In this document: in pieces, positions 1 to 7,618 of the stretch
How the letters are laid out: each line of letters starts with the position of its first letter
How positions within the stretch are numbered: position 1 is the stretch's first letter
NCBI GenBank assembly: GCA_023430945.1
Contig: JAEYYE010000165.1
Coordinates: 1 to 9,684, forward strand
Length of the DNA: 9,684 nucleotides
Direction of reading: 5' to 3'
Source: Bacteroidota bacterium
GTDB lineage: Bacteria; Bacteroidota; Bacteroidia; Flavobacteriales_F; PHOS-HE28
The notes under the pieces: model-generated
Told to the model about the DNA's origin: nothing
Seen by the model: the letters and a program-made list of their open reading frames with translations, nothing else
Databases searched by the model: none
Program-made: the position numbers and the translations under genes

Positions 1-553
1 ATGCTATACCAGTGAACAGGAAATTGGCCGTTTCAAGATTCTTGATCGTGCTGAACTGGAGATAATTGGTGCCGAATGCGATGATGAGTATGACCGCCGC
101 ACTGATCGTTTCGGGAAAAAAGCGAAGGAGTATGCGCCTAAGGAGTAGCAGTCCGATCAAGGAGTAAAGGGTACAACCTAAACCCAGCGCCCACTGATAA
201 GGTCCGCTGAAGCCGTCCATCGGTGCTCCTGAAAGAAATGCCCAGAGATGTCCGATCAGAAAGAATGGAGAATAAAGGATCGACATGCCCATCAGAAAGA
301 AGAACATGCGCGAACCATCCGGAGCATCCGTGATCTGGTACAGTGTTTCCGTTGTTCCGTAAGAGACTTGGGCATCCTTGACCCATGAAATGTCATCCAG
401 CATCAGGTCCTGATGAATGAAGATCGCGGGTACATATAGGTAGTAACCAAAAACATCCCACGAGATCTCCTTTCCGGGGTCCAACGTGTACCAGCGTAAG
501 GAAACTATCACGAGGAATGAGAAAACAACTGCAACACGAGATCTGCTAATCAT
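1..553 (-). CDS. Polytopic membrane protein, GT-C-like, paralog of the 2641-4026 product (C-terminus cut by window edge)
   Basis: Reading leftward from the ATG at 553-551, the frame stays open for 184 codons to base 1, so only the N-terminal part is seen. It starts with a hydrophobic segment (about residues 7-19), then an outer loop with the motif WDVFGYYLYVPA (Asp33), further hydrophobic stretches around 87-105, 119-138 and 150-165, and the signature SILYSPFF. The protein of 2641-4026 has the same order: HDVHGYYAYLPA, then AILYSPFF, then a GTN-containing segment, so the two are paralogs. An acidic residue in the first outer loop is typical of GT-C glycosyltransferases, but transferase activity is inferred. 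The start overlaps the 3' end of the upstream 546-2603 gene by 8 bases (shared ATGATTAG), which suggests translational coupling. No Shine-Dalgarno sequence is obvious. Substrate unknown. Confidence 0.85.
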   Translation of the reverse strand, partial: MISRSRVAVVFSFLVIVSLRWYTLDPGKEISWDVFGYYLYVPAIFIHQDLMLDDISWVKDAQVSYGTTETLYQITDAPDGSRMFFFLMGMSILYSPFFLIGHLWAFLSGAPMDGFSGPYQWALGLGCTLYSLIGLLLLRRILLRFFPETISAAVILIIAFGTNYLQFSTIKNLETANFLFTGIA

Positions 554-2603
554 GTTCCGGTGTGATCTTATTGATCCTGAATCGTTCCTTCTGCCCGATC
601 GCTTCCGCCGAAGCGTAGATCAGCCCTTCATCATTCACTGAAAGAAACCGATCGTTGAATGCTCTTAGTGCGATCCACCCGTCCTCAAGGGGAACGATCC
701 TGAACAGGCCGAAATCGCCAAGCTCAGGTGCCGTGGCGCTGAGTTGCTGCTGCTGCAGAAGTTCAGCACAAACGAAGTTGCCGTTATGAGCGAGCAGCGC
801 CACCCGATCTTCGGTGGTTCTGATCATCAAGTAGGTCTCCCATAACTGAGGATCGGTCCGATCGGCCACCATGAGCCCTTCACGTTTCAGGTTCGCACAG
901 ATGAACTTGCCGTTCGCGGCTTGTAGCGTTACGGTATCTCTATCCAATACTGCCACGGGAACATTGGTTACACGCGCGATCGATGCGGGGTCGCAACCGG
1001 CATGTTCGCACCACTTTCCAAGGGAGCGATCGTCCATTCGATCGCAGAGATCCATATAACCCTCGGGATAGGAACCCGTGTATCCGTTCACTATCGGCAG
1101 ATCCAATTGTTGTGCAGCAAGCATGGCCGTGATATTGGTCTCGGTCACACGATCATGTATGAGTTCATCTTCGATGACCGGCATTAACGGCATATATGCG
1201 ATCGCAGAAAAATCCTTTGGATCCGTGGCCGTGATGTCGCGCTCAACCTCGGCTACGAGGTTACGCGCGTGCCATTTGTTGAAGGTTGGGATCCGATCCG
1301 CGTCGATCTTATTATCAATGAGTATCGTGATCGGAACGAGCGGGACCATGATCAGGGTGATCCATTTTCGATCGGGCAGGATCGATATCAGTATGACGAA
1401 GTCCAATATGAAGAATAGGATCTGAATATTCGGAAGCGCATGGATCGCACCTGAAAAAGCACCGGTCATGCGGGGAACAGTTCCTGGCCAGTCAATGCAC
1501 AGATACAGGAATTGGAAAGCTGTACTGAGAAAAAGCGCGATCAATGGAATAGCAATGTTCCTTTGCATCCGATCACGGCGTATTAACATTAATATCAATG
1601 CGATCAATAGTGAACCAATGCAAATTCCGCCTGGGAAGAACTTACCGGTTGTTGCGCGTATGTGTAGTGATCCATCCAATGCAAGATCTTGCCATGAAGT
1701 GGCCGCAGGGTGGCTGGTGAAATATGAGTTGAACAAAGCGGAGACTTGAACTGCAGGCCCAGGATCTTTACGTATCACATCGAACGAGGCCGATAGATAG
1801 GGGATCATCAAGGGTATCATTGCGACTATCAGAATGATCGTAAGTGCGATCGGTGCGATAAGCTTTCGATCGATATCCCATTCAGTCCCCCTTCGAAATA
1901 CGATCGAATGAGCAATGCCCAAAAAGAATAGGCAGACAAGAAGTTGGATGCCGATCTGTAACCCGCAGTATAATTGTAGGACCAATGCGGCGATCGCCCA
2001 TATGAGAAAGCGCACCTTGGTGGTTCGCAAATAACTCCATGTGAATACGAGGGCGAACGGCGATGCGAAGCGAGGCAACAACTCAATGCTCGAGAGATGA
2101 TCAAGGGTGGATATGCCAAAAGCGAAGATGTACGCCCCAGCTGCTGATGCAAGGGTTTTGCCGGTCCATATCCGCATTGCGATGAAGCAACACCAGAAGT
2201 TCAATGCGAAAACCGTAACTATCCAGGCTTGGAAGGCACTCTCCCGTGTAAGCCCGATGGATCGGAAGACCGAGTAGATCGGAGCACTACCCAGAAGATT
2301 CTCGGAATGCGCGAGTGCGTTTTGGGCAGGATAGATCAGAGGTGCATCCCAGTATCGATCCTGACGGCCGGTGATGAATGAATGGAAATGTTCAAGGACA
2401 TAATTATTGGAACGTGCCTCTATGAGATCGCCAGGGATCAGCGAACGATCCGGACCGAGCATGGCTACGGGGTAGTTCACCATGCCGACATGGAATAGTA
2501 TCAAGACCACCAGAACCTTCAACGAGGCCCGCCAGAAATCCATGGAGGTCGATCCTGGTGCAGGATCAGCGGCTTTCAGCACATCGGCGAAAATAGGTCG
2601 CAT
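546..2603 (-). CDS. Polytopic GT-C-like membrane protein with C-terminal fascin-like beta-trefoil domain
   Basis: 685 residues. Residues 26-46 form the first membrane segment, followed by an outer loop with PGDLIEAR (Asp59) and LEHFHSF, then YPAQNALAHSENLLGSAPIY at about 91-110. This layout resembles large bacterial GT-C/YfhO-like membrane proteins. About ten hydrophobic segments follow up to about 430, then a soluble stretch (435-555). The tail from 557 to 680 has three repeats of about 42 residues: LQAANGKFICA, LLAHNGNFVCA and LRAFNDRFLSV, each ending in an aromatic-rich strand (WETYLMI, FGLFRIV, ERFRINK). Three such units make one complete fascin-like beta-trefoil, a fold often used for glycan or protein binding. 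A glycosyltransferase or glycan-handling role is inference. The ATG at 2603 has a GGGGG run about 15 bases upstream; Met21 (2543) is an alternative start just before the first membrane segment. It is divergent from 2641-4026 and overlaps the next leftward gene by 8 bases. Confidence 0.85.
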   Translation of the reverse strand: MRPIFADVLKAADPAPGSTSMDFWRASLKVLVVLILFHVGMVNYPVAMLGPDRSLIPGDLIEARSNNYVLEHFHSFITGRQDRYWDAPLIYPAQNALAHSENLLGSAPIYSVFRSIGLTRESAFQAWIVTVFALNFWCCFIAMRIWTGKTLASAAGAYIFAFGISTLDHLSSIELLPRFASPFALVFTWSYLRTTKVRFLIWAIAALVLQLYCGLQIGIQLLVCLFFLGIAHSIVFRRGTEWDIDRKLIAPIALTIILIVAMIPLMIPYLSASFDVIRKDPGPAVQVSALFNSYFTSHPAATSWQDLALDGSLHIRATTGKFFPGGICIGSLLIALILMLIRRDRMQRNIAIPLIALFLSTAFQFLYLCIDWPGTVPRMTGAFSGAIHALPNIQILFFILDFVILISILPDRKWITLIMVPLVPITILIDNKIDADRIPTFNKWHARNLVAEVERDITATDPKDFSAIAYMPLMPVIEDELIHDRVTETNITAMLAAQQLDLPIVNGYTGSYPEGYMDLCDRMDDRSLGKWCEHAGCDPASIARVTNVPVAVLDRDTVTLQAANGKFICANLKREGLMVADRTDPQLWETYLMIRTTEDRVALLAHNGNFVCAELLQQQQLSATAPELGDFGLFRIVPLEDGWIALRAFNDRFLSVNDEGLIYASAEAIGQKERFRINKITPEHD

Positions 2604-2639
2604 GGTGCATTTGTCTTAGCCCCCTTGAAGTCTGTCGGC

Positions 2640-2647
2640 TATGTTTG
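2640..2647 (+). promoter_or_regulatory. Candidate Bacteroidota -7 promoter element (TATGTTTG)
   Basis: TATGTTTG matches the Bacteroidota sigma-ABfr -7 consensus TAnnTTTG exactly. It lies at the right edge of the 37-base gap between two divergent membrane-protein genes and overlaps the most upstream ATG (2641) of the rightward gene. If it is real, transcription starts near 2652 and translation must begin at ATG 2668 or 2698. A TTTG at 2610-2613 could be the -33 element, but the spacer of 26 bases is longer than usual, so the call is weak. No matching element was found for the leftward gene. Confidence 0.3.
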
Positions 2648-4026
2648 GAGATCAGGATCGGTGTGTCATGGAGTTCGTGTCAGTCCGCCAGAGCAGTATG
2701 CTCCCATCCATCTCGATAGTGGTCGTTCTCATGGTTGCGATCATTATCGATCTGGACCTATCGCTATGGCGTTCGCGCGATAGGGTGATCGAACATGATG
2801 TGCACGGCTATTATGCGTATTTGCCTGCGCTTATCATCTATGATGATATCAAACTGGAGAAGAGCGATTATCGCGAAGGGGACTATTATTACTTCTGGCC
2901 CAATTTCACCCCAGAAGGGCATCGATTGATCAAGTACACCGCCGGATCTGCCATCCTGTATTCACCATTCTTTCTTTTCGCCGATATTCTTTCCGGGCCA
3001 CTCGGTCATGCACGAACAGGCTTCAGCGTACCTTATAAGATCGCTCTGTTGGTGAACGCATTATTCTATTTGGCCGCCGGTCTCTTCTTGATACAAGGTC
3101 TCCTGATCCGGTCGGGTCATTCGCAGCGCGTGACCGCTTTGACGCTCCTATGCCTCGGGATCGGAACGAATCTGCTGTGCTATTCCTCCGTGAATGGGGC
3201 CATGCCTCATGTGCATGGATTTTTTCTGGTGTCCGCGATACTGGTCCTTTCGATCCGTTGGCGGGAAAGACCTGCTGCGTTCAACACGATACTTCTTGGG
3301 ATCGTGATCGGACTTGCGGTGATGGTGCGGCCGGTGTTGATAATTTATTCCCTGATTCCCTTGTTCCTGCTGGTCACAAGCGGTGGATCATTCCTTGGTG
3401 AGTTAAGAAACAGGGCCAAGTGGATCGCCCTGATGGCCCTTTCAGCGGGCGCAATGCTACTTCCGCAATTATTCTATTGGTACGAGGTCACTGGTTCCTG
3501 GGTCTATTATTCCTATCAGGACGAAGGCTTTTTTTGGGACCGGCCTGTCATCCTACGTGGATTGATCGGCTTCCAAAAGGGTTGGTTGACCTATACCCCG
3601 ATCATGTTCATCGCCCTCTGTGGCCTCATCGTGATGAAGAACAGAATGAGGAACATGATCATCATACTGCTTGCGCTGCATGTCTACATCACTTTCAGTT
3701 GGTGGTGTTGGTGGTATGGTGGAACATTTGGCCAACGCGCGATGATAGAGACCTACGGATTACTTGCTCTGCCATTGGCAGCATGGCTGGCGTGGTTGGA
3801 AGAGCGGGGAGGTCGGGTAAGGTTGGCCGGTCTTGTAATGATCGGTTTTTTGATCGTCCTCAACATCTACCAGACATATCAATATGAGAGGGGGTCGATC
3901 CATTATGAGGCGATGACACGGCAGGCTTACCAGGCTCAATTCCTTCGCATGGAAAAAGTGGAAGGCTTCGAGGAGTTGTTGAGCTACCCTGATTACGAAG
4001 CGGCCAAAAAAGGATTCGCCCGATGA
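2641..4026 (+). CDS. Polytopic GT-C-like membrane protein (paralog of the 1-553 product)
   Basis: Up to 461 residues with about twelve hydrophobic segments. Visible motifs are HDVHGYYAYLPA in the first outer loop (Asp53), AILYSPFF (104-111), VRP (229-231), KGWLTYTPI (313-321) and a strongly aromatic WWCWWYGGTFGQR (354-366). A loop Asp before membrane segments and the WWYGG-type motif fit membrane glycosyltransferase-like proteins of Bacteroidota; catalysis and substrate are not shown. The start is uncertain. ATG 2641 gives the longest frame, but Met20 (2698) begins MLPSISIVVVLMV, which lines up with the N-terminus of the paralog at 553 (MISRSRVAVVFSFLV), and a promoter-like TATGTTTG sits on the first ATG. 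I favour 2698 while reporting the full frame. The stop TGA overlaps the next start as ATGA (4 bases), indicating coupling to the 4023-5897 gene. Confidence 0.85.
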   Translation: MFGDQDRCVMEFVSVRQSSMLPSISIVVVLMVAIIIDLDLSLWRSRDRVIEHDVHGYYAYLPALIIYDDIKLEKSDYREGDYYYFWPNFTPEGHRLIKYTAGSAILYSPFFLFADILSGPLGHARTGFSVPYKIALLVNALFYLAAGLFLIQGLLIRSGHSQRVTALTLLCLGIGTNLLCYSSVNGAMPHVHGFFLVSAILVLSIRWRERPAAFNTILLGIVIGLAVMVRPVLIIYSLIPLFLLVTSGGSFLGELRNRAKWIALMALSAGAMLLPQLFYWYEVTGSWVYYSYQDEGFFWDRPVILRGLIGFQKGWLTYTPIMFIALCGLIVMKNRMRNMIIILLALHVYITFSWWCWWYGGTFGQRAMIETYGLLALPLAAWLAWLEERGGRVRLAGLVMIGFLIVLNIYQTYQYERGSIHYEAMTRQAYQAQFLRMEKVEGFEELLSYPDYEAAKKGFAR

Positions 4027-5897
4027 TGCAAGGATCTGAAAGGTCCGGCACGTTTGCTTCCCCCGCCTGGTGGTGGGTGTTACTGGCAAGCGTTCCGATC
4101 ATCATCCGCCTGCTTTCAGTTGGCCTGCTGGAAGGTGGCGATACCATCGCGCACTACCAGATCGCCGTGTTCTCCTGGCAGCATCCGGAGCTTTTCGCCG
4201 ATATGTGGGGAAAACCATTGTTCACATTGCTGGCTTCGCCATTCGCACAGCTCGGGCATTGGGGAATGACCGTGTTCAATGCCATGTGTTTCGTGGCGAC
4301 CGCCTGGGCGGCCGATGGTATTTTGAAACGGGCCGGGACGGCCGCGCGATGGATCTTTCCACCGGCCCTGTTGCTCGTTCCGGTCTATGGAACAATGGTG
4401 ATCGCCGGAATGACAGAGATCCTGTTCGGCCTGCTTTTGATCCTCGTGATCCGCTCAGCCTGGAACGGCAATGCACGCCAGGCGGCGATCATCGCATCGT
4501 TCATGCCTTTTTCGCGGCCTGAGTATGTCGCGTTCATTCCGTTCCTTGTCGTTTGGATCGCATCACGCAAGCAATGGTGGGCACTCGCATATCTGCTTAC
4601 CGGTCCGGTGATCTATTCCGTGGTATCGGCATTCGTTTTCGGGGATCCGCTCTGGATGCTCAATGGTGATCCATACACGGGTGCGAAGAACATCTACGGC
4701 AATGGGCCATGGGATCATTTCCTGGTGAATACCGATGCGATCTTCGGCACGATCGTCCATTGGTCCATTCCAGCACTTGTTGGTTCATTCTTCATTTTGA
4801 AACGGCAGGATGAGCAGGGTAGGTTGGTGAGGCTTCTTTTCCTTCTTGCGGTGCTTCCCTCCTTAAGTATTTTCATTCTACACTCCTACCTGTGGGCAGA
4901 AGGTCTGAAGGGTTCGCTGGGACTCTTCCGTGTGCTGGCCACCACAGCACCAATGCTAGTCCTGTTCACCTGTTGGGTGATCGTGTGGATCGGTGGATCG
5001 GTTTTTTCATCCAGGTATGTTCGTATTGCGATAGCGGTCATTCTCGGAACCGGACATGCGTACACCGCAGCTGTCGTATTCCTTGATCACAGGCCGTTGC
5101 CCGTTCCGCCGGATGAGCAGGAACTTTTCCTTGCAGAGGTGGGCGAACGCATCAAGGAGATCAAAAGGCCAGGTGCACGGGTGTCTTTCAACAGCCCGTT
5201 GATCGCCTTTTATGCGGACATCGATCCTTATTCCGAACGATCAAGAGCGATGCTGAAAGGCCGCGAGAAGGATCTCGGAATGGAGGAAGGTGATCTGGTG
5301 ATCTGGGATGCGCATTTTTCGCCCAATGAAGGGAACACGCAACTTCAATGGCTGCTGGAGCATCCGGCGCTCACATTCATCGAGAAGCATCAGCCTGGAA
5401 CACCCATGGTGGTGCTCGGTGGCCGCCTGTTCGAAGTGTTCATCTTCGAGCGGCGCGATGCGGATCGGTGGAGTGGATCGGTCGAGGTCCTGGATCAGCG
5501 GAAGGACACCATGACGAACGGGATCCTCCGATCCGAATTGATCCGTACGGACGAAGGGAACTGGCGATCCGATGGATCGGAATTCCCGCTGGAGATAAGC
5601 GGAATGCCGATCCATGATGAACATGTTCCATACAGCAGGGTCGAAGTGAGCGGGAACCTTGCGATGGGAGCTGCTGATCCACCATTGCTGTTCGTACTTG
5701 AGGTGCGGCGTGGTGATGAAACGATCGATTATCGCACGGTGGAGCTCCGCGATGGTGAATTTTCGGCAAGCTTCCAGATAGCACGGAACGTGGCCGGATC
5801 GACGAGCAAACTATATATCTGGAACCGCTCAGGAGATCCGTTCACTTTGAAAAATATGCGTGTGGATGCGTTCCTGCATCGCTCCGCACCGCTCTAA
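4023..5897 (+). CDS. GT-C-type glycosyltransferase-like membrane protein with soluble C-terminal region
   Basis: 624 residues. The first membrane segment (16-36) leads to an outer loop with EGGDTIAHY (Asp40, His44), matching the Asp-plus-His loop often seen in GT-C mannosyltransferase-like enzymes that use polyprenyl-phosphate sugars. About ten more hydrophobic segments run to about 353, with FSRPEY (163-168) and an aromatic outer loop around GDPLWMLNGDPYTGAKNIYG (207-226). Residues 360-475 look like a soluble alpha/beta region and 480-620 are rich in predicted beta strands, probably a sandwich outside the membrane; I cannot name the fold. A glycan- or lipid-modifying role is inferred. Translation is probably coupled to the upstream gene through ATGA; a second ATG follows immediately at 4026. 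The TAA stop at 5895-5897 overlaps the TAG stop of the convergent ABC gene. GATC copies are especially dense in the part encoding 480-520. Confidence 0.85.
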   Translation: MMQGSERSGTFASPAWWWVLLASVPIIIRLLSVGLLEGGDTIAHYQIAVFSWQHPELFADMWGKPLFTLLASPFAQLGHWGMTVFNAMCFVATAWAADGILKRAGTAARWIFPPALLLVPVYGTMVIAGMTEILFGLLLILVIRSAWNGNARQAAIIASFMPFSRPEYVAFIPFLVVWIASRKQWWALAYLLTGPVIYSVVSAFVFGDPLWMLNGDPYTGAKNIYGNGPWDHFLVNTDAIFGTIVHWSIPALVGSFFILKRQDEQGRLVRLLFLLAVLPSLSIFILHSYLWAEGLKGSLGLFRVLATTAPMLVLFTCWVIVWIGGSVFSSRYVRIAIAVILGTGHAYTAAVVFLDHRPLPVPPDEQELFLAEVGERIKEIKRPGARVSFNSPLIAFYADIDPYSERSRAMLKGREKDLGMEEGDLVIWDAHFSPNEGNTQLQWLLEHPALTFIEKHQPGTPMVVLGGRLFEVFIFERRDADRWSGSVEVLDQRKDTMTNGILRSELIRTDEGNWRSDGSEFPLEISGMPIHDEHVPYSRVEVSGNLAMGAADPPLLFVLEVRRGDETIDYRTVELRDGEFSASFQIARNVAGSTSKLYIWNRSGDPFTLKNMRVDAFLHRSAPL

Positions 5898-7618
5898 CGG
5901 TCACGAGCCTGCCCCGGGATCGCTGCGATCAGCTGTTTCGTATAACCGGCTGCTGGCCGGTCATAGACCTGATCGGCAGGGCCGAGTTCAACGTTCCTTC
6001 CGCGTTCCAGCACAAGGATCCGATCGCAGAAATATTTCACCACCGCCAGATCGTGGCTGATGAAGATGTAGGTGAGTCCATGATCTTCCTTCAATTCGTT
6101 CAGCAGATTCAGCACTTGCGCTTGAACGCTCACATCGAGCGCCGCCACGGATTCGTCGCAAATGATCAACCTTGGTTCCAAAGCGATCGCACGCGCGATC
6201 ACGATCCGCTGGCGCTGGCCACCGCTGAACTGGTGCGGGAACCGATCGAAATGTGCGGCTTCAAGACCAACCTGTTCGAGCAGTTCCTTCACATGGCTAC
6301 GACGTTGATCGTCGTTATCTCGCAGACCATGCACACGCATCGCTTCGGTTATCGCGGCACCGATGGTAAGGCGCGGGTTCAACGAAGAGTAGGGGTCCTG
6401 GAAGATGATCTGCAATTCACGCCGCATCCGCCGCATGCGGTCACTGTCGAGGTGCGCCAGGTCCACTGCGGCTTCACTGCCTTTCGCATGATACAGGATG
6501 TGGCCTGCACCCGGTTCGATCAATCGCAGGATCGTCCGGCCAAGGGTGGTCTTTCCGCTGCCGCTCCCACCAACGATGCCGAGTGTTTCGCCGGGATGAA
6601 CGTTGAAGGAAATGTCGTGGAGGACCTTGGTGACCGATGTGGTTCTACTGATGGTCCCGTGCTGTCCGGTGAAGCTCTTTTCCAACCCGCTTACGCGAAG
6701 CAACGGAGGTGTTCCCAGCATTTCTTCGACGTGCTGGCGTCTCGCTTCCGACGAGATCGTTTCGATCGGGAGATCGGTCCCGACCGCGGCCCGTTCCATC
6801 ACTTCATCGATCGTGGGCAACCTTTTCGGATGCCGGGTGGGATCGGGCCGGCAGGCGATCAAACCCTTCGTGTAGGGGTGTTGCGGCCGGTCGAACAATT
6901 CGATCACAGGCGCATTTTCGACCACCTTTCCCTTGTACATCACCAGGGCCCGATCGGCGATCTCGCGCACAACGCCCAGATCGTGAGTTATGAAGATCAT
7001 GGCCATGCTGCGTTCCTTCTGGATCCGCTTCAGCAGGTCGATCACTTCCCGTTGCACGAGCACATCGAGCGCGGTGGTGGGTTCATCGCAGATAAGGATC
7101 CGCGGCGAACAGCTCAACGCCATGGCGATCACGACCCGCTGTTTCTGCCCGCCGCTCAACTGATGCGGATAGCGATCATGGATCTCCTTCGGATCGGGAA
7201 GAAGCACTTCCTGAAAAAGTTCGATCGTGCGTTCGCGGGCCGCCTTGCGTTCCATTCCCATGTGCAGCCGGAGCGACTCGCCCACTTGTTCGCCTACGGT
7301 ATACACCGGATCGAGCGCGGTCATCGGCTCCTGGAATACCATGGCGAATTCCTTTCCGCGCAGCGGCCTGAATTCATCCTCATCGAGATCAAGGATGTTC
7401 CGTCCCGCATACCGGATCGACCCGGTGATCACCGACGAGCGTTGATCCAGGAGCCGCATCAAAGCCAATGATGTCACGCTCTTGCCCGATCCGCTGGCAC
7501 CCACAAGTCCCAGGCATTCGCCTTCAGCAAGCGTGAACGATATCCGATCCACCACCACGTTCGATCCAAAGCGGACCGTGAGATCCTGCACTTCGAGCAA
7601 AGGTTCCACAGCGCTCAT
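5894..7618 (-). CDS. Duplicated ABC transporter ATP-binding protein, dipeptide/oligopeptide type (DppD-DppF-like fusion)
   Basis: 574 residues with two complete nucleotide-binding modules, probably energising uptake or export of peptides or similar solutes at the inner membrane. Module 1: Walker A GASGSGKS (40-47), Q-loop Gln96, signature LSGGQ (154-158), Walker B ILICDEP with Glu179, switch His212. Module 2: GGSGSGKT (350-357), Gln407, FSGGQ (464-468), LIICDES with Glu489, His522. Each is followed by an oligopeptide-type tail (RPQHPYTKGL, and the degenerate RPAAGYTKQL), the hallmark of Dpp/Opp/YejF/GsiA ATPases. All catalytic residues are present; Ser replaces the usual Pro after Glu489. The frame extends 30 codons further upstream, but that part lies within the preceding gene; the ATG at 7618-7616 places EPLLEVQDLTVRFG at the N-terminus as expected and shares one base with the exonuclease stop (TGATG). 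No permease or binding protein is in the window, so the substrate is open. Confidence 0.95.
   Translation of the reverse strand: MSAVEPLLEVQDLTVRFGSNVVVDRISFTLAEGECLGLVGASGSGKSVTSLALMRLLDQRSSVITGSIRYAGRNILDLDEDEFRPLRGKEFAMVFQEPMTALDPVYTVGEQVGESLRLHMGMERKAARERTIELFQEVLLPDPKEIHDRYPHQLSGGQKQRVVIAMALSCSPRILICDEPTTALDVLVQREVIDLLKRIQKERSMAMIFITHDLGVVREIADRALVMYKGKVVENAPVIELFDRPQHPYTKGLIACRPDPTRHPKRLPTIDEVMERAAVGTDLPIETISSEARRQHVEEMLGTPPLLRVSGLEKSFTGQHGTISRTTSVTKVLHDISFNVHPGETLGIVGGSGSGKTTLGRTILRLIEPGAGHILYHAKGSEAAVDLAHLDSDRMRRMRRELQIIFQDPYSSLNPRLTIGAAITEAMRVHGLRDNDDQRRSHVKELLEQVGLEAAHFDRFPHQFSGGQRQRIVIARAIALEPRLIICDESVAALDVSVQAQVLNLLNELKEDHGLTYIFISHDLAVVKYFCDRILVLERGRNVELGPADQVYDRPAAGYTKQLIAAIPGQARDR

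Noticed and set aside
138..386. 82-residue frame on the minus strand
   Set aside because: It lies in another frame within the open 1-553 membrane-protein gene, which has clear family motifs.
5880..5960. Bidirectional terminator at the convergent gene ends
   Set aside because: The stop codons overlap, and I found no GC-rich stem with a U tract around them.
6053..7471. 472-codon open frame on the plus strand
   Set aside because: It is antisense to the ABC ATPase gene, whose two modules have every expected motif; the predicted product is rich in His, Arg and Asp with no recognisable domain.
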